Shown: in pieces, positions 1-12,600 of the stretch
Position numbering within the stretch: the stretch's first letter is position 1
Layout of the letters: the number at the start of each line of letters is the position of its first letter
DNA from: Azolla pinnata
Lineage: Eukaryota > Streptophyta > Polypodiopsida > Salviniales > Salviniaceae
DNA: 20,683 nucleotides
Direction: 5' to 3'
NCBI GenBank assembly: GCA_037176905.1
Contig: JBBBWG010032575.1
Span: 1 to 20,683 of the forward strand
The notes under the pieces: model-generated
What the model was told of the DNA's origin: nothing
Databases searched by the model: none
Seen by the model: only the letters and a program-made list of their open reading frames with translations
Translations under genes and position numbers: made by a program

Positions 1-63
1 TTTATAAATTTGTCAGGCGTTTTTTGGGGCACTTATTCCAAAAGGCCACTGAACTTAAGGCGG

Positions 64-135
64 TTAAGACACTTAGATCTTTTAAGACACTTATACCTTT
101 TACGACACTTAGACATTTTAAGACACCTGTTGGTC
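64..135 (+). repeat. Four 18-bp tandem repeats in the promoter region
   Basis: Perfectly phased 18-bp units at 64-81, 82-99, 100-117 and 118-135, with consensus TTAAGACACTTAGATCTT. All share TTAMGACAC; unit 3 has C for A at the fourth base and unit 4 diverges after position 9. Translated, the tract yields a spurious repeating LRHLxL peptide, which is a by-product of the 18-bp period rather than a protein domain. Confidence 0.85.
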
Positions 136-144
136 TCATCGGCG

Positions 145-210
145 ATGGAAGCAGAACAGTCCCGTCGATCAGAGAACGCCATGGAAGCTCTGAGCAGAAT
201 CCCGCGTTGA
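145..210 (+). promoter_or_regulatory. Upstream ORF of 21 residues
   Basis: ATG at 145 runs to TGA at 208-210, peptide MEAEQSRRSENAMEALSRIP followed by R. A second ATG in the same frame at 181 has a ccATGg context. It is in the same frame as the main ORF but closed by its own stop. It matters only if transcription starts upstream of 145, which cannot be seen here. Confidence 0.4.
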
Positions 211-260
211 CGCAGACGCAGTCAACCGTCGACGCTGCAGGTGAAGCCCGACAGGTAATC

Positions 261-266
261 ATGTAG
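261..266 (+). promoter_or_regulatory. AUG-stop minimal uORF (ATGTAG)
   Basis: An ATG immediately followed by TAG, 71 bases upstream of the main start codon and at the edge of the GA tract, so likely within the leader. Start-stop uORFs are known in plants to stall ribosomes (AUGUAA elements in boron transport genes). Here the stop is UAG and any effect is inference. Confidence 0.45.
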
Positions 267-314
267 AGAGGGAGAGAGAGAAAGAGAGAGATCGAAAGAG
301 GTCAGAGAAAGATC
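264..314 (+). repeat. GA-rich tract in 5' leader
   Basis: Almost pure purine run made of GAGAGA and AAAGAGAG segments, with short GATCG breaks. Such tracts are typical of plant 5' leaders and core promoters, where GAGA-binding BPC proteins can bind; that role is inferred only. Confidence 0.7.
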
Positions 315-336
315 GCGCGGTGCGAGAACCTCAGCC

Positions 337-683
337 ATGGCGGCTGCCTCCCTTGCCCCTGCCAGCATCGCCGAGGATTTCGGGCAGAGCGTGGATCTTA
401 CCAGGCGGATCCGCGAGATCCTCGCCAACTATCCGGAGGGCACCACCCTGCTCAAAGAGCTCATCCAGAACGCGGATGATGCGGGAGCCTCACAGGTTTG
501 TTTCTGCTTGGATCGGAGACGACATGGCCAAGATTCGCTTCTCTTCAGAGGCACGTCCGCGTGCCAAGGGCCCGCTCTCTTGGCCTACAATAATGCTCGA
601 TTCTCGCCTCAGGATTTCGAGAGCATATCCAAGCTGGGTGGCAGCAAAAAGCAAAGGGACCCTTGGAAAACTGGTCGGTTCGG
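337..683 (+). CDS. Exon 1: start of sacsin repeat 1, ATPase N-box
   Basis: Encodes residues 1-115 plus two bases of codon 116. After an Ala-rich N-terminus comes the helix SVDLTRRIREILANYPEG, then the GHKL N-box KELIQNADDAGAS (E41, N45, D47, D48), then GPALLAYNNARF and SISKLGG, ending at KTGRFG. The donor is cGG|gtaagt at 684, phase 2. Reading through gives an immediate stop (taa, 685-687), so splicing is required. Joining to exon 2 rebuilds the glycine-rich motif TGRFGVGFNSVYH exactly as in repeat 2, which fixes both borders. Confidence 0.95.
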
Positions 684-3600
684 GTAAGTGCAAAAAAATT
701 CAATTTGTTGTTTCAGCCTTCACTGTTCAGTATTCAAAATGAAAGCATTTCTGTTTATTTCGATGCCAAATACAAGTGTAAAGAAGAATAACTCTGATGA
801 GGTGGTGGAGTTCAGGCATCTCAGTATTTGTGTGTTTCCAAACACTCCACAAGAACACGGAATGGGGAACTCTTCCATTTATTCCCATTTGAAAGTTTCG
901 GAAAATCTTTCATCCTCAGATCACAGTGTGCATTGCCCCTTTAGATACACATTTGGAGGATTTCTGAGGCTGAATCATATTCAGTGAGCAGTTAGGGAAT
1001 TCTTTTTGTTAGAAAGAAAAGGCATATTGAAAAACTGAATTATCCTTGTACATTTCACCCACCTACATAACACCTTTAGTTTTTGTGGTATGTGTTTTCT
1101 AGCGTCGGATTCAACTCCGTTTACCATCTCTCGGATTTTCCCTCATTTGTCAGTGGCAACTATATCGTTTTCTTCGATCCTCATTGCAAGTTCCTTCCAA
1201 ACGTCTCTGCAGTCAATCCTGGCAAGCGCATTGACTTCGTCCGTGCAGATGTTTTAACTCAATACAAAGACCAGTTCCAGCCTTACTGTGTTTTTGGCTG
1301 TGACATGAAGACGGCTTATGATGGCACTATATTCAGACTTCCGTTGCGGACAGCCAGTCAAGCTAACGAAAGCCAACTCTCGAAGCAATACTTCTCGGAA
1401 GATGATATTATGCACTTACTCGATGAGATACATTTAGAATCAAGTTTATGTATGCTATTCCTAAAGAATATGGAGGTGATAAGAGTATATGATTGGAAGA
1501 GTGGTTCAGATAGACCTGAATTGATGTATTCATGCTCATTGAAATCGTCCGGTGCTGAGGTGATGCAGCACCGAAATGCCCTGAAAAGACTTTCAAGTGC
1601 CTGGACTTCTAGCTGGAGTGAGGGTTCCTCAATTCCAAGGCACTTGGATTCCTTCATGTTACATTTTGAAACCAAGAGATACGTGAAAACAGAACAAGTG
1701 GAACTAAAAATGGAATCTTTTTTGATTGCTCAATGTCTGGATGCATCAACAAGCAAGATTGGGATGATGTCAGCATTAGTTGCAAAAAAGCACGGGGTGC
1801 ACTTGCTACCGTGGGCAGCTGTGGCTGCAAAAATCTCAGAAAACAACACAGAGGTATAAATTACTACTTCGCTTCTTTTGTTTTTTGATAAGTGGAACTC
1901 TCATTTTCCATGCGAAGGTTATTTCTCATTTATCATGCGCATGTCAAAATTCTTAATGTTTGTATTTCTCTGCTATCCATTCAGTTTTACAACGCTGTTT
2001 GACCCATGGTAAGTACATAGGCCTCATTATCTCATTCTGAAGGTCTTGCAGCTCCAGCATTGTCTTTTTAACATTCTGGGTACTGCAACAGTGCAACATT
2101 GCTTGCTAAATGTTATTCTCCTGCCAATTTTTGATACGGTAGAGTGAGATGGTTTTTGTTTATCAGCTGTCTATATTTGCAGCTTTATCAACAGCAATAT
2201 TAGTAATATTCACAGAATCCCGCTCTTCCAAGAGCTATATCTAACATACTACCAAATATCAAGATAAGAGTGGTATTTTGATTAATCAAATTAATCAAAC
2301 GAGAATGTAGCACAAAATACAGCCAATTTCTTCATGCTTCCACGGTTCTTGGTATTTTCCAATGGATCTACACACCCAACAGTAGTTTCCTATACATGAC
2401 TATAGTCGGCAGCCTCCCTGAGATGCATTGCATTTAACATAGGGTAACTATAGGTATTGTTTTGTACAATTTACTCGTAAATATGTATTTGATCGTAGGG
2501 TAGCTATACAATTGATAACCCAATCTTTTTTTCTGCTGTTCCTATCTCTTTAACCTGAAAGAAAACAAATATTTCCTGCCATTAGTATTACCTTGTAATT
2601 CTATTCTTAGATGCCTACATGTATTGTGGCGGGAAGCCTTTACAAATACAGCATTTTCAAGTCATTCCATTAAAGGCTTGAACAGCATTCCATTTCAAGT
2701 CATTCCATTACAAATGCAGCATTTTCAAGTCATTCTATTAAAGAATTGAACCCGCTTGATTGTGGATGGTTTTTGTCTGTGGGCCAGCAGATTCCATCAA
2801 GACCAGTAGTGTGCAAGCTTCAATGTGAGTATCAATATGATTGTTGGCCAGAACTGTCGTCTCTTGAATTTCTGAGGAACACTTCTGTGATAATGTCTGA
2901 TTGGTAGTGGCACATGAGAGAGATGGCGTGTTTTATTCAAAGTGGGTTTGAAAATATAAACACTAATCTTGTTTTTATAAAGGGAAAGTAGAACAAAGAT
3001 GCATCGGCACTCAATCTTGTAGGAAAAAGTAGTAAAGCACAGTAGAGCGTGATGGCCACATGTTAGCCCTGATCACATTGTGAAACATCAAGTTATAAAT
3101 CTTAATACCAGGAAAAATTGTAATTTTTCTACCGTAAATGAAAGGAACTGAGAAATACTAAAATCAACATCTCCTGTCCTTAAATTTTGCATAAGCAGCA
3201 CATAACAGCTGCGAGTCAATAATCATGTTTGATAATATTGCAATTAACAGATTTTGAATCATTCCGTCTATACGTATTCTTTTTGTGGATCTCAAGCATG
3301 ATGAGATTGAGACCATGTCATAATTTTCCGGTAGGAAAATTTCAAATAACAATGGTGTTTAGGATGCTGCAGGAATTTCCCGAGGGTGTATACAATGTTT
3401 GCAAGATATTTTGTTTATCCTTTTTGTTTGAATTTCCAAGGCGTGCATTCTTTTCCTTAATATGCTAAACTTTAGTACTTTGTTTGTGCTCATTAACTTA
3501 TATTCTGGTAGCTTTATTTGTCATATTTAGGTCAAAGAATCAGATTTCACTTCTGGGAGGGCCTTTTGCTTTCTTCCTCTTCCTGTGAAAACCAATCTCC

Positions 3601-6600
3601 CAGTACATGTGAATGGATTTTTTGAGATCTCTTCCAACCGTAGGGACATATGGAGTGGAAGTGATATGGAAGGGATGGGAAAAATACGATCTGATTGGAA
3701 CACACTTCTTTTAAATGATGTTGTGACGTCAGCTTATTGCCATCTTCTTTTAAACGTTCCTGAATATTATCGTGCACGTTATTTGTTTTGGCCTTCTGGA
3801 TCTTTTATGGAGCCATGGAAAAGTATGGTGGCACAAATTTACAACTGCATATCAGAATATCCTCTTCTCTACTCAGATCTCGGTGGAGGAAAATGGATGA
3901 CACCTTTGCAAGCGATTATCCATGATGAAGAGGCTCAGAAGCCAGAAGATCTGGCATCGGCACTCATTGCAGTTGGGCTTCCAGTTGTGCGCCTTCCAAA
4001 GGTGTTAGTCCATATGATATCTGATCATCAAATGTTCAGAATGGTGTGTCCAAGTTTTGTAAGGCAATACCTCCAAAATGTTGACATAAATGGTCTTCAT
4101 CTAACTCAGGATGTTGGATTTAATTTATTGGACTACTGTCTTGGAGATGTTATTGATAGCGAAGCATCAGCAGAACTATCTGGATTGGCCCTCATTCCCT
4201 TATCAAATGGAAGATTTGGTGTATTTGGCAACAAAAAATCCAAGTTATCTTACTTCATTTGTTTTGAGAAACAGCATTGCCTGCTGGAGAAGGTGAAAAG
4301 AAGGGTTATCGAGCCAAAAATTCCTTCAACCCTTTTCCAAAGGCTATGTCAAATTGCCGAAGCCTCAAGCACAAACATCAAATTCCTGGCTAATGCCGAC
4401 TTTCTGATGCTTCTGGTTGAAATCCTACCTGTAGAATGGAAAGGTCAAGATGAAGTAAAGTGGTTGCCAGGAGTTGTTGAGGCTCATCCAACGGAAGTTT
4501 GGATGGTTGAATTTTGGGATTATTTAAGAGATTCGTTTACAGAACTTGATTCTTTTGTTGATTGGCCCATTATTCCAACCATTGGTAGCCTTATGTGCAC
4601 TCCAAAAAAAAGATTGGGGATTGTGCAAAGTGATGGAAATCTACCTGAAACCGTGCAAAAGGTTCTGATAGAAGTTGGTTGTCGTGTTATGAGATCTGAT
4701 CTTGGAATCAATCATGAATGGTTGCGAAAATGTGTGCATTTGTCAAATCCAGAAGGAATTTTGGATGCTCTTTTATCATTGTGTGAATATTCAGGATATA
4801 CATATGATAAGATTTTTTCAAACACCAGTAATGAGGAAAGATCTCAACTTCATGATTTCTTCCTTGACATGAAGTGGTATAGGGAGAACCGCTATTTAAG
4901 AGGAAAACAGTTGCAGCTTCTTAAAAGTTTGCCGATTTTTGAAGTATTCAATGCTTCGGATTGCAAGGAGAGAACTTTTGTAGACCTTGTTAGCAGGAAG
5001 TGGTTTATTCCACCAGCTAACATTGATGAGTCTCTAATTGGGGAATGTTTCCTTCGTACTCAATCCCATGAAGAGATTGAAATCCTAGTCAGAATGTTGA
5101 ACATTGAAAAGATGGAACGAGTCACTTTTTTCAGAGTCAGGGTAGTCAATCGGATTAGGGAACTAAAGTTGGATGTTAGAAACAGAGTCATGGAAACTAT
5201 CTTGAAAGAGCTTCCTCTTTTGTGCCTGCAGGATTCCTCTTTCAAAGACATTCTGAGGGACCTTGATTTTGTGCCAACTCCAAATGGTGGGGTTCAAGCT
5301 CCTAAAAATCTGTATGATCCTCGTATAGAGGAGTTTGAATCCCTTCTGGATAAAGAAAAATCATTTCCTGCAGAAACTTTTAGAAGTGCGGAGATTCTTG
5401 ATGCATTGCGAATCCTTGGTTTACAGACTGTGGTTTCACCTGAGACTGTACTTCAAAGTGCTCGTCAGATCGAGATGTTGCAGGAACAAGCCTCTGATGA
5501 AGCAAACATTCGTGGATTCTTACTCTTCACATATTTGGAAAACAATGCGGCAAAACTGTTTCCAACAACAATAAATGATGGAATCAACATGTTTCTGAAA
5601 GCAACCGACTTCTTTCAAAATCAGAGAAGCGACAAAGGCATTTCCAGGAAGTTTTGGAATGATTTGTCTTCTATTTGTTGGTGTCCCGTTTTGATGCAAC
5701 CACCTCATCCAGGCCTCCCTTGGCCATTAGTGACTTCTTCTGTTGCACCGCCAAAATTGGTGCGTCTACCTTCAGATTTGTGGTTGGCCTCGGCTAGCAT
5801 GCGCATTTTGAATGGTGATTGCCGTTCTGCCTTTTTATCCCAGAAGTTTGGATGGACTGATCCATTGGGAGGAAATATAATTGCAGCACAGCTTCTTGAA
5901 CTGGGTAAAAACATGGCCAATATTGAAAGTAAGGTATTAAAGCAAGCTCTTGCAACTGTCATCCCTAAAATGTACACAATCTTGACCAGAAAGATTGGTA
6001 CTGAGGAGATTGATGTCGTTAAGACAATATTAGAAGGGTGTCAGTGGGTCTGGGTTGGTGATAGATTTGTGACCGTGCAGGATGTTGTTTTAGATGGACC
6101 ACTTCATCTTGCTCCTTACTTATGGGTCATACCTGCAGATGTTGCCGTCTTTAGAGACCTTCTAGTAGAGCTAGGGGTAAAGGAGTCCCTAACCATTCAA
6201 GATTTTGTGTCTATCTTGTCCAAGATTGCTAAACAAAAGGGTGGTATACCTTTAGATTCTCATGAATTAAAAACAACCATCTGGATTCTTCAGCATTTGG
6301 CAGACTCAACTTTCAGGGGAGAAATTTTTCTTCCAGATGTGCGTGGTATTCTTGTAGCATCATCAGAGCTTGCTTATGCAGATGCTCCCTGGCTTTTAGG
6401 TGATTCAGAATCTGGAACTGTCTCTCTCAATGCAGTATCTAGTGGCGTGATCTTGCCAAGATTTGTGCATGCGAACATATCTAATGATGTTGCAGAAAAG
6501 CTCAGTGTCAAATCTTTGCGCAGGTTACTTCTTGCAGAAAGTGCTGATTCTATGAACATGAGCTTGCATGGTTCTGCTGAAGCATTTGGTCAACATGAAG

Positions 6601-9600
6601 CGTTGACCACTAGATTGAAACATATTGTGGATATGTATGCTGATGGTCCGGGCATTCTGTGTGAGCTTTTGCAGAATTCAGATGATGCTGGTGCCTCGGA
6701 AGTTAGTTTTCTCCTTGACCAAAGTCAGTATGGGGCCTCATCTATACTTTCTCCTAAAATGTTGGAGTGGCAGGGTCCAGCTTTATACTGCTACAATAAC
6801 TCTGTATTTTCATCTAAAGATTTGCATGCCATTTCAAGGATTGGACAAGACAGCAAGCTCGAGGAACCCCATTCTGTTGGTCGTTTCGGGCTTGGTTTCA
6901 ATTCAGTCTACCATTTTACAGATGTGCCAAGTTTTGTATCTGGGGAAAACTTTGTGATATTTGATCCACATGCCACACACCTGCCTGGAATTTCACCATC
7001 CCATCCTGGTTTAAAAATAAATTTTGTAGGTAAAGGGATAGCGATGCAGTTCCCTGATCAATTTTATCCATATCTCCTATTTGGTTGTGACTTGCAGCAG
7101 AAATATAATGGCACTCTTTTCCGGTTCCCTCTTAGAAATGATATAACAGCAACTTATAGTCAGATCAAGCAAACTGCCTACAGCCCTGCCATGGTGTTAG
7201 ACCTGTTCAAGAATTTCCAGAATATTGCTTCTGAAGTTCTTTTGTTTTTGCACAATGTCAGTTGTATCAATTTGTATTTCCGTGAAGGGATGGATAAAGA
7301 CATGAAAATGATTTATCGAGTTGAGAGAGAGGGTTCACAATGCCAATCAGTGTATAAGTTCATCGGTGGCCTAAAGTCTCAGGTGAAAGACAAGGAGGAA
7401 TTTTACAAGAAACTGCAAAGTATGTCAGAGAAAATGTTACCTTCTGATTGCCAGCTAATTAGTATCAGCAGAAACGAATTTGAGAAAAAATACACTCAGC
7501 GTTGGATGGTCAGTGAATGCTTGGGAGGAAAGCATGCCATAGGAATGGCTGCAAAAAAAGAAAATCAGGCACATAGTTTTGTTCCCTGGGCAGGCATAGC
7601 TGCCAAAATTGGAGAAGAATTTGAAGCAAATGCTGATGAAAGTTTGATGCTTATTGATGCTGGCAGTAAGAAATTTGCATCCTTGGAGGGACGTGCCTTT
7701 TGTTTTTTACCATTGCCTGTCAAAACTGGCCTTCCAGTGCATGTGAATGGTTATTTTGAGCTGTCATCTAATCGTAGAGATATTTGGTATGGTGATGATA
7801 TGTCTGGTGGCGGGAAGTTACGCTCAGAATGGAACATCTGTCTCTTAAAAGAGGTATCTTCTTATGCTTATGTTCATCTGCTTGCAAAAGTGGCTCATGA
7901 GCTAGGTCCATCTGAGGAGTACTTCTCACTTTGGCCGACAGGTTCACCTTCTGAGCCGTGGAACACCCTAATGTGCAATGTTTATTCATCAGCTGTGGAA
8001 ATGGATATTCCACTTCTTTATACGCCTGCCAGAGGTGGTTTCTGGATGTCACCAAGGAAAGCAGTTTTTCCAGATTATTCTTATTCACAAGCTGTTGAAC
8101 TTGGAAATGCACTGGCTGATGCAGGGTTAGCAATAGTTATTGCACCAAAAGCCATAGTATCAAAATTCGAGGAGAATTGTCCATCACTAAGGTACATGCG
8201 GCCGGAGATGTTGAGAAGCTCCTTAGTCAGACGAAATCATGCATTGGCCGACCGGACTGCAATGCTTGCAGCTTTGAAGTACTGTTTAAGTGACATTGAC
8301 AAGACAGAAACTGTGAAAAAACTGGAAGGATTGCCTCTTATTCCTCTTGCAAATGGAAAGTTCGGAACTTTCTCTGGGTCCAGCTCAATAGAAAAGGTTT
8401 TTGTTGCAGACGAAATTGGATACAAGCTTTTAAAAGACAGACTGTTAGACAGAATTGTGGATCCAACAATTGAATTTGACCTATTAAAGGACATGCATGA
8501 TATAGCTGAGATTGGTGGCACAAACATTTACCTCCTCTCCCCCATTTTGTTAAGAGATCTACTTCTGACCATTCTTCCTTCAGATTGGCATGGAAAACAG
8601 TTAGTTTACTGGAATGCTAGTCAAAATGTACATCCTACTCTAGAATGGATGGAGCTATTATGGAAATTCTTAAATTTACATTCAGCAGATTTATCCCTGT
8701 TTTTAGGTTGGCCTCTCTTACCCACTTCAGATGATAACCATTTATTGCCGTTAGTGAAAGGCTCTAAAATAATAGTGGGTGATCGATGGAGTGAAAACCT
8801 GATCAACCTGCTGCAAAAAGCTGATTGCTTTATTCTTAGCTCATCTTTTGTGATTGAACATCCGCAATTGGGAGAATATGTTCATGATGCAAGTGCTTCC
8901 GGCCTTCTGGAAACTTTGCTTGCAGCAGCTGGTAGTGTGAAAAGGGTTCCCAAGATTTTAAAAGATGTAACAGAAATGGAAATGCATGAACTCAGAGGTT
9001 TTCTTCTTCAGAGAAAATGGTTTCAGACTGGCAGTCTGCAAGATCTACATATTGACATTTTAAAGCATCTCTCAATATTCAAGTCTTTTGGAAATTCTTC
9101 GTTTGTCAATTTATCTGACACTGTTCGAATCTTACCTCCGAGTAATGTAGATATAGAGCTCCTTGGAGGTGACTTCATTCAAGCAGAATCAGAAAAGGAG
9201 GAAAACATTCTTACAGAGTTTTTAGGCGTTAAGAAAATAAAGCAACAGGAATATTATGAACATTATGCGTTCAAGAACTTGCACCAAGTTCCTCCGGCTG
9301 TGCATGAAAGGATAGTTTTAAATTTAATAAAGAATATCCCTTCCATGGAAAAAGAAGTTCCATCCTTGAAGAGGATTCTCTCTGACGCGCCAATAATTCC
9401 AAGTGGAGACAGCAAATTGAAAGCACCGAAAGCGTATGCGTTCTTTGCATTCTTGCACAGCATACTTTTACATAATTTTCCTATCTCATGCTCTTTTTTT
9501 CTAAAGCTGTAGAACTGTATGTTGGAATAAAATGTGAAAATGCACAGAACTACTATATTGGTCACCATGATCGTGCAAAATCCTCTTACAAAACAAGTCA

Positions 9601-12600
9601 AAGAATTTGATATGAATATGCTCTTAAATATAGCGAACTTGACCTCTATGTATCCATAAAATCTGGTCTGTGACAAAGTTGGATCATTTTTTAGCCTTGT
9701 GAAAAAATCCTTTCCGTGACATGTTGATTGCTCATAAAACACATCATTTTAGAAGGAAGTGTAGGACATTTCCAGAACTAGTGTTTTTTGGGATTGGTAA
9801 TAGAAATGTCAAAAGTGAAACAAATACAATGGTGTCGAATTGGGGAGTATACACTAAATTATACCTTATCTTTTCTTTTCCAAGAGCATATTTTGTGAAA
9901 ACATAGAAGTAGTCTGTAATATTGAAAATGTTAACATCGGTTATATTGAAAATGTAATTATAATCCTGCATTCGTTCCTTGTGTTTGATCTTCTGTTTCT
10001 GGCAGTTTGTATGATCCACGCGTACATGAGCTACATTCATTAATAGATGGAAGATTTTTTCCTTCACAAAGGTTTTCAGAAGATACATTGTTGGATTCTT
10101 TGCTTCAATTTGGTCTGAAATCATCATTGGGTCTGCAAAATCTCCTGGATAGTGCAAATTCTATTGCTGCAGTGTCTTTAGAAAATGAGCAGAGGGCCTT
10201 TGAAATGGGGAAATGCTTGCTTGCTCATGTTGACAAATTGGGTCTAGAGATAGAGGCAAAAGCTGCTTATAATAGAAATTTACCAGATTCAGTGCATTAT
10301 TCAGAGACCTCTTTTAACACTGAAAGAGATGTTATCGTATCTTCAGAAAGTTCAAACCCGTTGGAAAAATCTTCATCTGCTGATGAAGCCTTCATTTCTT
10401 TTGACAACACTCAATTCTGGATTGAACTGAGTGGCATCAGCTGGTGTCCAGCCTTGCTAGATGCTCCGATTCGAGAACTTCCATGGCCGAAGGACTTAAA
10501 GAAATTAGTAGTTCCTCCAAAGATTGTTAGGCCGCAGTCACAGATGTGGAATGTATCTGCAACCATGCGTATCCTTGATGGTGATTTCAATTCATTGTTT
10601 ATGATGTCTAAGCTTGGTTGGCTAGAAACGCCAAATTTAAGCATACTTGCTATGCAGCTGATCAACCTATCAGAGCATTATACTCGGATATGTTCAGAAG
10701 CAGATCTAACAGAAAGAACAGAATTTAACCCAATTATTGGCCAGAAAATTTCAGCAATTTACAGCCTTATTGAAGGTTGTCTCAATTCAGAGGATTTAGT
10801 AAAATTGCATTCTATGCTTGAAGGCACTCCTTGGTTGTGGGTGGGTGACGGTTTTGTGCTTCCAACACAGGCAGCTTTTAATTCTCCATCTCATTTTCGA
10901 CCATACTTGCACGTGGTTCCTTCAGATCTATCTAGTAATAGAAATTTGCTTTTAGCGTTAAAAGTCAGGGAGTCATTTGATGGCATGGACTTTGTTTATG
11001 CACTGAGACGCGTATCTGCAGATATGAAGGGCAAACCATTAAGCAAGGAGCTACTAGATTTTGTTGTTAGACTGCTGGAAGCCATCGATGAGCTGTTAGT
11101 TTCTGATAAATTCGTTCTAAACGAGAATTTATGGACGACAATTTTGGTTCCAGATGCTAATGCTGTTCTTGTTCCTGCCAAGGATCTTGTCTACAATGAT
11201 GCTCCCTGGCTTGCAAGAAGCACACCAGAGCTTGCAGAAACAAAACACTTTGTTCATCCAAGTGTGCAAAATGATCTGGCAGATAGGCTTGGTGCAAAAT
11301 CATTGCGTTATTTATCTTTTGTGGATAAAGAGATGACCAAGGACTTGCCCTGCCTCACATCAGATGCCATCTCCAACATTATTGCAAACTACGGGGAAGG
11401 AGAATCTGTACTATTTGATGTCCTTGAGATTGCTGATAAATGTAAAGCACACATGGTACATGTTATATATGACAAGAGAACACACCCACAAATTTCAATT
11501 CTTCAACCGAATTTAGGTGAGTGCAGATTTTCTTGAGCCACTATTCTTAAGAATGTGAATCTTGCTTATTGTTTCATGACACGTAGGTCAATTTCAAGGA
11601 GCTGCATTGACAGTTGTACTAGAGGGCACGGAGCTCTCTACAGAAGAAATCTGTAATTTGCAGATGTCTCCATCCTGGAGTCGTAGGGGACAAAACAACA
11701 ATTACGGGGGAGGCCTGCTAAGCTGCTACAGTGTTTCGGATGTTCTATTCTTAGTATCTAGTGAATGTTTGTATCTTTTTGATCCATCAGGTGAGATTTT
11801 GGCCCCTTCTTTCAGCAGTGGCAAAGATTCTTCGTCAATGAAAACGCCAAAAGGAAAAGTATACACATTCAAAGGTAATATTTTTCTGTTAAAAACGATT
11901 TCGATAGCTAGAGCATTTCTCAATTTATATATGAAGTGAAATGGTGAAATGATTTTTCCTCATGAGATTTAATGTTATATGCTGAAAGTAAAACACCAAA
12001 TCGACTTGTAGTGACATGCTTTCATCAATAGGTCTTTCTTGTGCCATTCCCTTGACATAGTTTGAAGTTAGAGTATGCCATCAATCTTTGCCTTAACCAG
12101 TCTCACCATAGGCATTGTTTACAAATGCAATTTATGACTTGCTGTACAGATAATTTCATTAACCTAATATCAACTGAGAATGTTATAGATACACTTCACC
12201 ATCAATGATATCTATTGTGTCTTTGTTCTTTGCTGTGAGAAAGAAATTGATGAGATGATCTCCTCCCTATCATTGCGTTAAAAATCAGGAAGTGTGTTCA
12301 ATGACAACAAACATCTAGAATTTCTATTTAGCGTGCAGAAAAAGCATAATTGTCAAATGCCCAGAACCTCAAGCATTCTTGTCCCTTGTTTTGTAATCTT
12401 TGCACATTTGTTTTAACTATCATAACCTTAATTACCCATATCAGTCAAGGAAGCCACCAATATTAAAAATTCATTCAGAACGAGAGTTATTCATCCTGAA
12501 CTGTGTGTATATTCTTTAAATTTGAAATAACAAGGGAAATAAAATTGATCTTGCTAGGAAGAAGGTAAATAACTTGTTTTTTCTAGAATGCTAACTTCAG

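Larger units (their letters stand above)
1..336 (+). promoter_or_regulatory. Proximal promoter and 5' leader of the sacsin-like gene
   Basis: Non-coding stretch before the start codon. It opens with a TATA-like TTTATAAAT (1-9), then an AT-leaning part with 18-bp tandem repeats to about 135, then a GC-richer part with upstream start codons (145, 181, 261) and a GA tract. The transcription start cannot be placed from sequence alone; a GA-rich leader just before a Kozak-like ATG is common in plant genes. No upstream neighbouring gene is visible. Confidence 0.55.

Noticed and set aside
10..210. Leucine-rich-looking peptide (repeating LRHLxL) upstream
   Set aside because: It results from the 18-bp DNA repeat and has no ATG near its start; only the last 21 codons form a possible uORF.
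7768..8133. 121-codon minus-strand frame
   Set aside because: Shadow of the conserved sense exon 3; no family resemblance.
3585..9512. The 5.9-kb open frame as a stand-alone gene with its own start
   Set aside because: The sequence upstream of 3585 continues in frame to a clear acceptor at 3529-3530 and the conserved FCFLPLPVKT block spans the supposed start; it is an internal exon.
9263..10157. Minus-strand frames overlapping intron 3 and exon borders (159 and 137 codons)
   Set aside because: AT-rich, no recognisable motifs, and antisense to proven exons on both sides.
10007..11536. Separate gene starting at 10007
   Set aside because: It begins mid-motif (LYDPR) that completes APKA-LYDPR when joined to exon 3; it is exon 4.
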